From the NCBI GenBank assembly GCA_964481775.1, contig CAYZUX010000004.1, positions 19,439-83,438 of the forward strand: 64,000 bases of DNA, given 5' to 3'. Within the stretch, counting starts at the first letter, position 1, and each line of letters opens with the position of its first letter. A program made the position numbers and the translations under genes. Shown in pieces: positions 52,735-62,557 of this stretch. This stretch comes from OLB16 sp964481775 (GTDB lineage Bacteria; Hinthialibacterota; Hinthialibacteria; OLB16). Under the pieces are notes generated by a model. The model did no database searches. It was not told where the DNA came from and was given only the letters and a program-made list of their open reading frames with translations.

Positions 52735-53985
52735 TCAGTAAAGCAGAAACCTCTCGCGTACCTTGCGGAATTCCTCCAGTGCCCCCTCCCAGGCTTTCAG
52801 AATCTCCCCTGGCGATTGCTTCTCCTCGACGAGCCTGCTCCAGAGATCCGAAGCTCCCGAGAGTGTGTTGAACCCGCCACGGCTTTTGAACTCGGTGGGA
52901 TGAACCTGAGCGATGACCTGGATCAGGTGTAAGCCAGCCAGTGTTGAGTTCAGCTGATTCCGGTCCTCGATCACCGCACGGACTCCCAGGCATTTCGCAT
53001 CCTTGTAAGGATGGCCAGGAGTTGTCGGAGTGAATACCACCGGATCAAAATGGATGCCCGGGATCTCTCGTGAGTTAAGGATTTCACAAACAGCATCGGC
53101 CTTCAGCCAGGGAGCGCCATACATCTCGAAGGGATGGTCCGTGCCGCGTCCCACGGACAGGTTGGTTGCCTCGCAAATGCCCAATCCAGGATAAAAAATC
53201 GCACCCGCCAGAGTCTTCATGTTGGGGGAGGGATTCACCCATTTCAGGCCGGTTTGGTCAAAGTACATCCCCCGTTGCCAACCGCTCATCCGGACCACTT
53301 CCAACTGACAGCGGATCCCAAAATGTTCATTGAACAGACCGGCGAGTTCACCCACGGTCATCCCGTGGCGGGTGGGAATGGGATAGATGCTGGTCAGGCC
53401 GCCACATTGCTCTGGAGGCGGAATCGCTCCCTCCACCTTGAGACCACCGATCGGGTTGGGACGGTCCAGAACCACGAAGCGCAACCCTTGTTGCTTGGCG
53501 GCCTGCATGCACAGAGCCATCGTCCCGATGTAGGTGTAGAAACGTGTGCCGATATCCTGGATGTCGAACACCAGGGCATCCAGGCCATGCAGCATTTCGG
53601 GCAATGGTTTTTGTGTCTCTCCATAAAGGCTGTAGATCGGCAATCCCGTGGTGGTGTCCGTGCTGGAACTCACCTTCTCATCGGCAGTACCACGCAGCCC
53701 ATGTTCGGGACTGAAGAGGCAGACCAGTCTGCAGCGGTCTGTGCGATGCAACACATCGATGGTGGAAACGCCATCCCGGGTCTGGCCGGTATGATTTGTG
53801 ATCAGTCCAATACGTAAGCCTGCAATGGGCTGGAAATCCTGTTGGATGAGTTGATCGATGCCGATCGATACCTTTGCCGGGGAAGTGGGTTGTGCGGGAA
53901 GATCTCCACAGAATACGAGTAAAAACAGAGCCTGCACTGGGATGATGAGAGATTGAGGCAAGATTGCATTGAGGCTGCTTTGCAT
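52735..53985 (-). CDS. DUF1343 protein, NamZ-like exo-N-acetylmuramidase
   Basis: 416 residues from ATG 53985; a TTG start 18 codons upstream is less likely. Signal peptide PVQALFLLVFCGDLPAQ. DUF1343 landmarks: LRIGLITNHTGQTRDG, LFSPEHGLRGTADEK, ALVFDIQDIGTRFYTYIGTM, VLDRPNPIGG, and SPNMKTLAGAIFYPG. NamZ of this family removes terminal MurNAc from peptidoglycan fragments. The secreted form suggests wall recycling or scavenging. Confidence 0.85.
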   Translation of the reverse strand: MQSSLNAILPQSLIIPVQALFLLVFCGDLPAQPTSPAKVSIGIDQLIQQDFQPIAGLRIGLITNHTGQTRDGVSTIDVLHRTDRCRLVCLFSPEHGLRGTADEKVSSSTDTTTGLPIYSLYGETQKPLPEMLHGLDALVFDIQDIGTRFYTYIGTMALCMQAAKQQGLRFVVLDRPNPIGGLKVEGAIPPPEQCGGLTSIYPIPTRHGMTVGELAGLFNEHFGIRCQLEVVRMSGWQRGMYFDQTGLKWVNPSPNMKTLAGAIFYPGLGICEATNLSVGRGTDHPFEMYGAPWLKADAVCEILNSREIPGIHFDPVVFTPTTPGHPYKDAKCLGVRAVIEDRNQLNSTLAGLHLIQVIAQVHPTEFKSRGGFNTLSGASDLWSRLVEEKQSPGEILKAWEGALEEFRKVRERFLLY

Positions 53986-54104
53986 TAGAAATATCCCAAC
54001 CAGTCCATAAAAACCTGGTGAGTAAAGAATGATCCCCAACTGGTCGAGTCCCTTATCCCGCTCACCCTCTCCAGCCGGTTTTTGGAATCATCTCATGGGG
54101 GAGA

Positions 54105-54263
54105 CTACTCCATTTCATGGGTGTCAATGTCCAATGGTGCATGGAATTGCTCCTCCACGGGTTCATCTCGTGGAAGGCTGAGCACACGGTAAAAACACCA
54201 GATCACAAGTCCGGTCACAGACAGGCATGAAGTCAAAAGAAAAAACCATCCGCTGGATTCCAT
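54105..54263 (-). CDS. MetS-like small subunit of the NSS transporter
   Basis: 52 residues; the ATG overlaps the stop of the transporter gene (TGATG on the minus strand), with GGGAG seven bases upstream. One membrane span (GWFFLLTSCLSVTGLVIWCF) followed by a charged C-terminal tail. Bacterial NSS transporters such as MetP need a MetS-type small subunit made directly downstream, and this peptide has the right size, topology and position. Sequence identity to known MetS is low. Confidence 0.6.
   Translation of the reverse strand: MESSGWFFLLTSCLSVTGLVIWCFYRVLSLPRDEPVEEQFHAPLDIDTHEME
54150..54172. repeat. single degraded hairpin of the AGT-NNN-ACT family
   Basis: CTCCACGGGTTCATCTCGTGGAAG pairs CCACG with CGTGG around GGTTCATCT, resembling the array hairpins. 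It lies inside the small transporter-subunit gene, so it may be coincidence. Confidence 0.25.
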
Positions 54264-55891
54264 CAGTTTGCTCCCTTCGATGATAACTCCACGGCCTCCC
54301 AGCGTCTCCGCGCCAGGTGGACCAGAATCGTGAAGAAAACAGCGATGATCAGAATCAGGCCGACCGTCATCTGAGTGACAGGACTGTGAAGGATTTTATA
54401 AACATACGAGCCCTCCTGCTGGTATCCCAGGATCACATTGGAATAAATAAACAGACAGAAAATCCCGATCAGGTACAATGGTGAAACATACCGGATGATG
54501 AACCGGAAGATTCCCGGAATCCGGATATGTGCCCCACGGTGGGCCTCCTCGAACCCTTTATCGATTCCCAGGACCCACCCGAAAAAGATGACTGTGGTGG
54601 TTCCCAGCAAGAAGATGCAGACCTGGCCCACCCAGAAGTCCATAGTGTCCAGCGCCTCAAGGTCCTTACTGAAATAGACCACAAAGAAACTTCCAATCAG
54701 GGAAATCATTCCAAGAATCGTACTCGAAGCCCGCCGTCCCAGGTTAAAGCCCTCTTCCAGGAAAGCGATCACCGGCTGGAGCATGGAGATCGAGGAAGTG
54801 ATCGCGGCCAGGAAGAGCAGGAAGAACCAGAGGAAACCGAAGAAGTGGCCAATCGGCATTCTCTCAAAGACCGCCGGGAGTGTCAGGAATCCCATCTTCA
54901 GAGAAGATCCGGCGGCATTGGTGATGGTCTCTCCCCCCAGGAAGATGAAGGCCGCTGGAACCGTGATGAGTCCCCCCAGACAAACCTCGCAGAACTCATT
55001 GGTGGCCGAGGCAGTCAGGCCTGAGAGAACCACATCATCTTTCGCTTTCAGGTAGCTTGCATAGGTCATCACAATCCCGAAGCCCACCGAAAGAGAGAAG
55101 AAGATCTGTCCCGCTGCCTGCAGCCAGATCTCTGGATTATCATATGGGTTGATATAGGACCAGATCGATCCTCCCTCGGGCAGTTTCAGATTCCACATAA
55201 ATCCGAGTCCATTGCTGACATTCCGTTCAGGCAGATCCGGATTGGGGGTTCCCAGGGTGAGGACACGCAGCAGGACCATCAGTGCCGCGATGATCAAGGC
55301 GGGCATGGCCCACTTGCAGAAGTTCTCAATTCCCTTGGAGAGACCCTGGAAGATCAGGTAAAAATTGATGGTAAAGGCCACGATCAGGAATAGGACTGCG
55401 GGACTGATGTGACTTGTTCCTTCCAATAACAAGCCATCTTCTTTCATTCCCACGAATCTTGAGAAGAATTCGACAAAGGGGGCGGTATCAGCCCCCACAC
55501 TGGTTGGCATCGAACCGGTGAGATAATACCAGGCATAAGCCAGGCACCATGATTCGATGAACACATAGTACATATAAATGCCCAGTGGGACGATGATGGC
55601 GAGGACGCCGAAATAAACCGAATTCCCCGAACGGGTCAGCACCCGGAAAACACCTGGCGCGCTGTTGAAACCACGGTTTCCGCCATAACGTCCCAGTGTC
55701 CACTCGCACCAGCAGATCGGGATCCCCAACAGGACCAATGAAACGAAGTATGGGATCATGAACGCCCCACCACCATACTTCGCGGCAAGCCCAGGAAATC
55801 GGAGAAAGTTTCCCAATCCCACCGCCGATCCCGCCACGGCAAGAATCACCCCGATACGGCTGGCCCACTGCTCACGTTCTCCACGAGCCAC
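54263..55891 (-). CDS. sodium:neurotransmitter-symporter-family transporter
   Basis: 542 residues from a GTG at 55891 with GGGAGG five bases upstream. About 12 membrane spans. N-terminus WASRIGVILAVAGSAVGLGNFLRFP is the NSS signature, with Na+-binding residues in AVGLGN. Substrate is probably an amino acid (as in MhsT/MetP). Followed by the small subunit gene, with which it overlaps. Confidence 0.9.
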   Translation of the reverse strand: MARGEREQWASRIGVILAVAGSAVGLGNFLRFPGLAAKYGGGAFMIPYFVSLVLLGIPICWCEWTLGRYGGNRGFNSAPGVFRVLTRSGNSVYFGVLAIIVPLGIYMYYVFIESWCLAYAWYYLTGSMPTSVGADTAPFVEFFSRFVGMKEDGLLLEGTSHISPAVLFLIVAFTINFYLIFQGLSKGIENFCKWAMPALIIAALMVLLRVLTLGTPNPDLPERNVSNGLGFMWNLKLPEGGSIWSYINPYDNPEIWLQAAGQIFFSLSVGFGIVMTYASYLKAKDDVVLSGLTASATNEFCEVCLGGLITVPAAFIFLGGETITNAAGSSLKMGFLTLPAVFERMPIGHFFGFLWFFLLFLAAITSSISMLQPVIAFLEEGFNLGRRASSTILGMISLIGSFFVVYFSKDLEALDTMDFWVGQVCIFLLGTTTVIFFGWVLGIDKGFEEAHRGAHIRIPGIFRFIIRYVSPLYLIGIFCLFIYSNVILGYQQEGSYVYKILHSPVTQMTVGLILIIAVFFTILVHLARRRWEAVELSSKGAN

Positions 55892-55930
55892 ATCTGCCTC
55901 CCTTTGACGTCAGGATAACAGGGGAGCGGA

Positions 55931-56560
55931 CTACTTCACCCCATCGATTCTTTCAACACGGTGCGGCGGGAAAAGCACCGACACCGCCTTTCCACGCAGG
56001 TTTTTCATTTCGACTGGTCCGAACTTACGGCTGTCCTGTGCATCTGCCCGGTCATCTCCGAGTAGATAGTATTGGTTCTCTCCGAGTGAGACAGGCTCGG
56101 GCGGTTTGCCCTTGAGGCGGTAGTCGCGCTCCGAGAAACGGATGTCGCGTGTGAGGATCGAACCATTGATCATCAGCTCACCGCTGGCATTGAAAGCGAC
56201 ACTTTCACCTGCAAGCCCAGCCACACGCAGGAACTGTTTGGTATCCGGTTCACCGCTTTCTCCCGGAGGAACAAAGAGCACAATATCGCCGCGTTTTACC
56301 GACTCATGAGCATAGTAATCCCGGTCGACCAGGATCCAGTCGCTTGGCTGGATGGTGGGACTCATCCCGGTATTGAGAACCTGGACATATCCATAATCAC
56401 CCGGATGACCGATCATGCCCACCCAATAACCATAGGCGAAGATCAGAACGCTAAGTGAAATCAGGATTACCGCAGCCAGGCAGCCTCCCGAACAGCACCC
56501 ACATGAGAATGAGAAACAGCCACGATCGGACCTGGGTGGGGAATTGTAGGGGTCCATCAT
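55931..56560 (-). CDS. lepB: signal peptidase I-like protein with atypical catalytic site
   Basis: 209 residues; N-terminal membrane anchor (LAAVILISLSVLIFAYGYW) after a Cys-rich segment with CGCCSGGC. Catalytic Ser S67 in NTGMSPTI. Box E LLGDDRADAQDSRKFGPV is intact. At the general-base Lys, where bacterial enzymes have YxKRVxGLPGD, it reads K108-Q-F-L-R112-VAGLAGE, so Leu111 stands in the Lys position. The enzyme could be inactive, use K108, or be a different subgroup. It cleaves signal peptides of exported proteins if active. The N-terminal Cys cluster is unusual. Confidence 0.75.
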   Translation of the reverse strand: MMDPYNSPPRSDRGCFSFSCGCCSGGCLAAVILISLSVLIFAYGYWVGMIGHPGDYGYVQVLNTGMSPTIQPSDWILVDRDYYAHESVKRGDIVLFVPPGESGEPDTKQFLRVAGLAGESVAFNASGELMINGSILTRDIRFSERDYRLKGKPPEPVSLGENQYYLLGDDRADAQDSRKFGPVEMKNLRGKAVSVLFPPHRVERIDGVK

Positions 56561-56694
56561 TTCCTTTAGCTCCTAGGCGCGGATGCCGAACCTTGTAAGG
56601 TGGTCAAGATACCAAGACTCCGCGTATCGGGCAAGTTTGCGTTTACCCTTCGGCAAGCGTGCGATCTGTTTTGTTTTCAGATACATTTTGAATC

Positions 56695-59600
56695 ATGAAA
56701 GCGAAGCATGTTCTTCGCATCCTGTGCTTCTGGTCTGTCGTGGTGACGGTTCCCTCTCTGGCCCAGTCTCCACCCAATGACCGTTGTGACTCCGCCACTC
56801 AGATTCCACTCACCAGCCTCCCTGTCCAGGTGATGGGCACCACGCTGGAAGCAGCCGACAACCATCGCAGTAACGGTTGCCCCGCGAATCCTGGCGGACG
56901 TGATGTCGTATACACCTTCACCCTGGATTCGCCGACCAGCCTGAGTATCGATACCGCGGGATCCGTTTTCGATACAGTCCTTTCGCTGTGGAGCAGTTGT
57001 TCATCAGGTGAGCTGGTTACGGAAATTGCCTGCAACGATGACTTTGATGGGGTTTCCTCGCGGATTGTTCTCGATCAACTGGCGGCGGGAACCTACTTGA
57101 TCCTCTTGGATGGATTCGATACCAGCCAGTATGGTCCGTTTCTGCTGACCCTCTCCACTCCATCCGCTCCCGCCAATGACCTGTGCATCAAAGCCGAGGG
57201 GATCGCACTCAACTCCACCACCTACGGTGCCACATTGGGTGCGGATAACTCACAGGAACAGTTCTGCGGGACCAGGTATACCAACGGTCCGGATGTTTTT
57301 TATTACTTTGAGACAACCGAGGTCACCAGTGTCCGCATCGATACACTCGGCAGCGAGCTCGATACGGTCCTCTCAGTACGGGTGGGTGGGTGTAATGGAT
57401 TTGTCCTGGCCTGCAACGATGACTCCCATGGAACCACCCAATCCGAGGTGATCCTGGAGGATCTGCCATCCGGTTACACTTTCATCATTGGAATCGATAG
57501 CGAAGCCGGCCAGGCGGGAACCTTCCAGCTGCATCTTTACGAGATCAGGAACACACCCCCCAATGATCTCTGCTCCCCCTCGATGGAAGCGGTGACAGTC
57601 CCCTCGACCCATGTGGGATCAACTCTCTTCGCCACAGGCAATGATACCTCTCCAACAGTGGGTGGAGCTGGCCCCGAGGTGGTCTTCCGTGTGGAGGTAG
57701 CCGGGGGGGGCAGCCTGGTGGCTGACACACTCGGTTCCGCTTTTGACACGGTGCTCTATATCCGTTCAGGCTCCTGCACCGGCCCGGAGGTGGCCAGCAA
57801 TGATGACACCCTGGGACGGAGGACTTCACGGATTGTGAAAAGCAACCTTTCCGCCGGGTCTTATTTCATCTTTGTGGATGGTAAGACACTCTCTGACCGG
57901 GGAGACTTTGTCCTTTCTCTGGATCAGGGAACAGCCCCTGCCAATGACACCTGCGAGACTGCCCAGGTTGTATCCGTACCGATGCTGGTCACAGGTTCCA
58001 GCCAGTTCGCGGGGGATGAAACCAACTCGCAGACCTCGGGATGCCTGAGTGATGGACCAGAGGTGGTGTATCGGTTCACACTCAATGAACCGCGCAACCT
58101 TCTCTTCAGCACCCTCGGCTCGCAATACGACACGGTTCTTTACCTGCGTTCACAGGATTGTGCCTCGACCAGTGAAATCGCCTGTAATGATGATGGAAGC
58201 GGCGCATTCGGGGTAACCTCATTCATCGATGATTTCGAGACCACGCCACTGGGCGCGGGGACCTACCATCTCTTCCTGGATTCCATCGAGGTCACCGGAG
58301 GCGATTTCACGCTTCAGATCATCGACCTTTCGACTCCCACACCGGTTCCCACCCCGACCTCGACTTCCACTATTTCACCGACACCCACCGCTACAGGAAC
58401 TGTTACCCCAACCAGTACCGCTACGATCACATCCACTCCAATTCACACATCGACTCACACGGGAACAGCCAGCCGGACTCGTACCCCCACATCCTCATTG
58501 ACTCGTACCGCCACCGCCTCCTTTTCTGCCACGCCAACCCACACCCCGACACCAACAGTCCCCACCGCAACACCCTCAACCACAAGGACACGCACAGCCT
58601 CACCAACTAGAACCCCGACACCGACAGTCCCGACACCCACTCCGAGCAGAACCTCCACCGGGACTGCGACATTGACTCATACACCCAGCAGGACTCCCAC
58701 ATCCACGGCGACACCGACCAGGACATTCTCGCCAAGCTCCACCCTCACCACAACAGCCAGTTCAACCGCCACGGTCACTCAGACTGCCTCCCCCTCATCT
58801 ACCGCAACCGCTTCACCAACCTCGACCCCCACTCCCACGGTTCCCACCAGCACACCGACCCGGACATGGACGGGGACTATGACCGCAACCCTGAGTCCAA
58901 CCGGGACATTTACACCTACAGTAACCCTTTCACCGACTCATTCCCCGACAGCCACACTGTCACGGACTCCCACCCACACTGTGACAGTTACCCTGACGTC
59001 AACTTTAACTCACACCCCAGTTCCACCCACTCCAACCTGGACCCTTACCGGTACTTCCACAGCGTCCCGGACAGATACGCTGACTTCGACTCCCACGCAA
59101 ACCTCCACAGAGACTCAAACAGTCACTCTCTCACCCACACCGAGTCACACCCAGACTCCAGTGCCACCTTCTCCAACAGCCACTGAAACCGCTTCCTCCA
59201 CTCCCTCCGCCTCCCTCACGTTCACGCGATCAAACACACCCACATCCACCGAAACCTTCACTCATACACCGACCACCACGAGCACTCAGACACCGCTGCC
59301 TGAGACTTCCACTCCGACCTGGACTTTGACTCACACGGCAACAGTGACAGAGACCGCCACCTCTTCCGCGACTCAGTCACCTACAGCATCCTTCTCGCCA
59401 ACTTCAAGCCCAACACCGACGATCACAAAGACACCTTCGGCAACCCGAACGGAGTCTCCTACAATATCGCCAACACACTTATACACACCAACCCAGACTC
59501 ACACGGCAACTCCATTGTCCACGCCAACCAGCAGCTTCACCGCAAGCCCCTCGATCACCCTTACCGTAACACCCACTTCCTCGGCAACCTTGACCATCAC

Positions 59601-60807
59601 TCCCTCCGGGACCTCAACACAGACCGCCTCTCTTACCTCAACCTTGACAGTGACTCCGGCGAACACCCCATCATCGACACCCATCCCGAGTCCGACACCC
59701 ACAAGAACAGCAACTCAAACAAACACCTTCTCAGCCACCCCGACCCTCACCGGAACACAGACTCTGACACCAACTTCAACCAGCACCCCGCAGCCATCCC
59801 CCACGGAGAGTTCCACCGCTTCATTTACTCACACCCTCACCCGGACAGAGACGGCAACCACCACCCCAACGGGCACTACCACAAGGACTGCAACTGAAAC
59901 GGAGACACTTACACCTGTTCCCTCCGCGACATCGACATCGACACGATCAGCCACCCTGACCGGAACTCATACCGGTACACCCACAGCGTCATTCACTGGA
60001 ACGCAAACCGGAACTTTCACGCCCACTGTGACTTCCACATGGACCCCCTCGGAGACAGAAACCCTGACCCCAATTCCCTCATCAACTCCGACTTTAACGG
60101 AATCCGCGACTGGCACCCGGACAGAAACCGCCACACCTTCAGCGACCACATCCAGAACACTGACTCAGACCGAAACCCACACCGTCACTTTCACCATAAC
60201 CGAGACCAGAACTCCATCCCCGACTGACTCCATGACACAAAGCCCGACCACCACCCTCACAAGAACTCAGACTCCGAGTGGAACCTCAACCGGCAGTGAA
60301 ACTCCTACACCCACCGGGACATCTACGGTCACGTGGACTCCTTCGGAGACCCGGACTGACACACTCACTCTTACTCCATCCGAGACATGGACCTTTACCC
60401 CTACAGGAACTCCAACCGCCTCGGCAACGGAAACATCTACTGTCACCTCAACCCCCACAGTGACGGTCGAACCAAGTGCCACAAGCACGGCCACCTGGAC
60501 CTCGGAACCAGAACCGACAGGAACTGAGACATCAACTCCAACCCTGACTGAAACCCCGACTCCTACCTTCTCCCCAGGAACAGGAGATCTCGATGGCGAC
60601 TTGTTCGTGGGACCCAAGGACCTGCTCCTTCTGCTCGCCTGGTACCAGGGAAAATCGGGTCCGGGCTTCCCGCCGGGAGACCTGAATGGAGATGGAGTTG
60701 TAGACAGGAAGGATCTTCTCATCCTGGTTGGAAACTGGTACCAGACCGTGAAGTGGAAGTCTGGTGAGATTCCACACCCCACCCCTTCAACCCAAAATGT
60801 GAAATAG
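56695..60807 (+). CDS. giant exported surface protein: four beta modules, Thr/Pro linker, dockerin-like tail
   Basis: 1370 residues with signal peptide (ILCFWSVVVTVPSLAQ). Four modules of about 125 residues begin at about 26, 157, 285 and 412, each opening with a PPNDxC/APANDxC motif and containing DVVYTFTLDSP-like, AGSVFDTVLSLW-like and LPAGxYxxxxDG-like strands: PPC/jelly-roll-type domains with Ca-like acid clusters (CNDD). Residues 547-1290 are a repetitive Thr/Pro/Ser linker. Residues 1296-1355 are two dockerin/EF-hand-like repeats (GDLDGDLFVGPKDLLLLL and GDLNGDGVVDRKDLLILV). It is likely a cell-surface or secreted scaffold protein; the function is unknown. Confidence 0.85.
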   Translation: MKAKHVLRILCFWSVVVTVPSLAQSPPNDRCDSATQIPLTSLPVQVMGTTLEAADNHRSNGCPANPGGRDVVYTFTLDSPTSLSIDTAGSVFDTVLSLWSSCSSGELVTEIACNDDFDGVSSRIVLDQLAAGTYLILLDGFDTSQYGPFLLTLSTPSAPANDLCIKAEGIALNSTTYGATLGADNSQEQFCGTRYTNGPDVFYYFETTEVTSVRIDTLGSELDTVLSVRVGGCNGFVLACNDDSHGTTQSEVILEDLPSGYTFIIGIDSEAGQAGTFQLHLYEIRNTPPNDLCSPSMEAVTVPSTHVGSTLFATGNDTSPTVGGAGPEVVFRVEVAGGGSLVADTLGSAFDTVLYIRSGSCTGPEVASNDDTLGRRTSRIVKSNLSAGSYFIFVDGKTLSDRGDFVLSLDQGTAPANDTCETAQVVSVPMLVTGSSQFAGDETNSQTSGCLSDGPEVVYRFTLNEPRNLLFSTLGSQYDTVLYLRSQDCASTSEIACNDDGSGAFGVTSFIDDFETTPLGAGTYHLFLDSIEVTGGDFTLQIIDLSTPTPVPTPTSTSTISPTPTATGTVTPTSTATITSTPIHTSTHTGTASRTRTPTSSLTRTATASFSATPTHTPTPTVPTATPSTTRTRTASPTRTPTPTVPTPTPSRTSTGTATLTHTPSRTPTSTATPTRTFSPSSTLTTTASSTATVTQTASPSSTATASPTSTPTPTVPTSTPTRTWTGTMTATLSPTGTFTPTVTLSPTHSPTATLSRTPTHTVTVTLTSTLTHTPVPPTPTWTLTGTSTASRTDTLTSTPTQTSTETQTVTLSPTPSHTQTPVPPSPTATETASSTPSASLTFTRSNTPTSTETFTHTPTTTSTQTPLPETSTPTWTLTHTATVTETATSSATQSPTASFSPTSSPTPTITKTPSATRTESPTISPTHLYTPTQTHTATPLSTPTSSFTASPSITLTVTPTSSATLTITPSGTSTQTASLTSTLTVTPANTPSSTPIPSPTPTRTATQTNTFSATPTLTGTQTLTPTSTSTPQPSPTESSTASFTHTLTRTETATTTPTGTTTRTATETETLTPVPSATSTSTRSATLTGTHTGTPTASFTGTQTGTFTPTVTSTWTPSETETLTPIPSSTPTLTESATGTRTETATPSATTSRTLTQTETHTVTFTITETRTPSPTDSMTQSPTTTLTRTQTPSGTSTGSETPTPTGTSTVTWTPSETRTDTLTLTPSETWTFTPTGTPTASATETSTVTSTPTVTVEPSATSTATWTSEPEPTGTETSTPTLTETPTPTFSPGTGDLDGDLFVGPKDLLLLLAWYQGKSGPGFPPGDLNGDGVVDRKDLLILVGNWYQTVKWKSGEIPHPTPSTQNVK

Positions 60808-60871
60808 CTACTAGACAGAGCTCCCCCTGGTGAGTATAGTGCACATATATTCACTCACACGGGAGAGCATG

Positions 60872-62425
60872 ATGTTCACTCGTATCTACTCAGCAGCAGT
60901 TCAGGGTGTGGATGCCATTGCGGTTCTGGTGGAGGTTGATGTTGCGCGGGGTTTTCCCGGCTTCATGATGGTGGGACTCCCCGACCAGGCAGTGAAAGAA
61001 AGCCGGGACCGGGTCAAGGCGGCTCTCAAGAACAATGGATTCTCCTATCCACAGAAGCATATCACCATCAATCTCGCCCCCGCCGACATTCCCAAGGAGG
61101 GTGCCTCCTTCGACCTCCCGATGGCCTTGGGGCTCCTGGCGGGCAGCGCACAGATGCCCAATGAATCCGCCAGTGAGTACCTGGTGGTGGGAGAGATGGC
61201 GCTGGATGGAACCCTGCGGCCTGTTCGTGGGGTTCTCTCGATGGCCGCTTCCGCACGTCACGCCAGGCATCTCAAGGGGATGATTGTCCCGGCCCAGAAT
61301 GCAGGCGAGGCGGCGGTGGTACGCGGACTGCCGGTTTATCCGGCCAACCACCTGATGGAGGTGGTTCAGTTCCTGACCGATGGAACTGGATTGTCCCCCT
61401 ATGAATTGGATATCGAAGCCCTTTTCCACCAGGGGCAGCGTTATTCGGTGGACTTCCATGATGTCAAAGGGCAGGCCCATGTCAAACGGGCGCTGGAGGT
61501 TGCGGCGGCGGGAGGACACAACATCCTGCTGGTGGGACCCCCGGGCTCCGGTAAAACCATGCTGGCCAAAAGACTCCCAACCATACTCCCTGATCTTTCG
61601 TTGGAGGAATCGGTCGAGACCACCAAGGTTCACTCCATCGCAGGAAACCTCAGAAAAGGTCAATCGCTGGTGTGTGAACGCCCCTTCCGCTCGCCTCACC
61701 ACACCATCTCTGATGCCGGACTGGTGGGTGGTGGACGCATCCCCCGTCCCGGTGAAGTGAGTTTAGCTCATAATGGAGTTCTTTTCCTGGATGAGATGCC
61801 GGAGTTCAACCGCAATGTGCTTGAGGTGCTGCGTGAACCATTGGAATCGGGGCATGTTACCATCTCGCGAGTCCATTCCTCGCTGGTCTTTCCCGCACGT
61901 TTCATGCTTGCCGCCGCCTGTAATCCCTGCCCTTGTGGGTATTTCGGAGACACTGCCAGGAAATGCCTGTGTTCTATCAGGGATGTGCAGAAGTACATGG
62001 GCAAACTTTCCGGGCCGCTGCTGGACCGGATCGATCTGCATGTCGAAGTGCCCTCTGTCCCTTATGAGGAGATGGCCGCGGACCGTACCGGCGAATCCTC
62101 AAAGGAGATCCGTGCACGGGTCACCGAATGCCGCAGGATCCAGCGAGAGCGCTATACGGGAACCACGGTGTATTGCAACGCGCACATGTTACCTGGCGAT
62201 ATGGACACCTTCACCCGGATGACAGATTCCGGGCGGCGGCTTCTGCGTTCCGCGATCGACCAACTCGGTCTGTCCGCACGCGCCTATGACCGTGTGCTCA
62301 AGGTCTCACGCACCATTGCAGATCTGGACCACTCCGACACGATCCGCGAGGAACACCTTTGCGAGGCGATCCAGTACAGGACTCTCGACCGGAAGATGTT
62401 CGCCCAGGAACGTGAGGCAGCGTAA
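60872..62425 (+). CDS. comM: ComM/YifB-family Mg-chelatase-like AAA ATPase
   Basis: 517 residues from ATG 60872 (GGGAG upstream). N-terminal ChlI-like domain FTRIYSAAVQGVDAIAVLVEVD, VVGLPDQAVKESRDRV and a LLAGSAQMPNES region. AAA core: Walker A GPPGSGKT at about 223-230, Walker B FLDEMPEF, and SRVHSSLVFPARFMLAAACNPCPCG. ComM promotes DNA branch migration during natural transformation. Its 3' 63 bases are repeated at 63465, see findings. Confidence 0.92.
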   Translation: MFTRIYSAAVQGVDAIAVLVEVDVARGFPGFMMVGLPDQAVKESRDRVKAALKNNGFSYPQKHITINLAPADIPKEGASFDLPMALGLLAGSAQMPNESASEYLVVGEMALDGTLRPVRGVLSMAASARHARHLKGMIVPAQNAGEAAVVRGLPVYPANHLMEVVQFLTDGTGLSPYELDIEALFHQGQRYSVDFHDVKGQAHVKRALEVAAAGGHNILLVGPPGSGKTMLAKRLPTILPDLSLEESVETTKVHSIAGNLRKGQSLVCERPFRSPHHTISDAGLVGGGRIPRPGEVSLAHNGVLFLDEMPEFNRNVLEVLREPLESGHVTISRVHSSLVFPARFMLAAACNPCPCGYFGDTARKCLCSIRDVQKYMGKLSGPLLDRIDLHVEVPSVPYEEMAADRTGESSKEIRARVTECRRIQRERYTGTTVYCNAHMLPGDMDTFTRMTDSGRRLLRSAIDQLGLSARAYDRVLKVSRTIADLDHSDTIREEHLCEAIQYRTLDRKMFAQEREAA

Positions 62426-62557
62426 TTCCAGTCTGGAGGATAGACATCACCTGTATCGAACTGCAGAAAAGAATCGTGTACCTGGCCGCATTTGCACTAT
62501 GGTGAAGCCGGTCTTTCAACAGGCTAACAGACAGTCCGATCGGTCAAGTCGCGTCTA

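Noticed and set aside
60267..60854. 195-residue minus frame under the giant surface protein
   Set aside because: Antisense of the Thr/Pro linker and dockerin end; Val/Gly composition is the mirror of the repeat.
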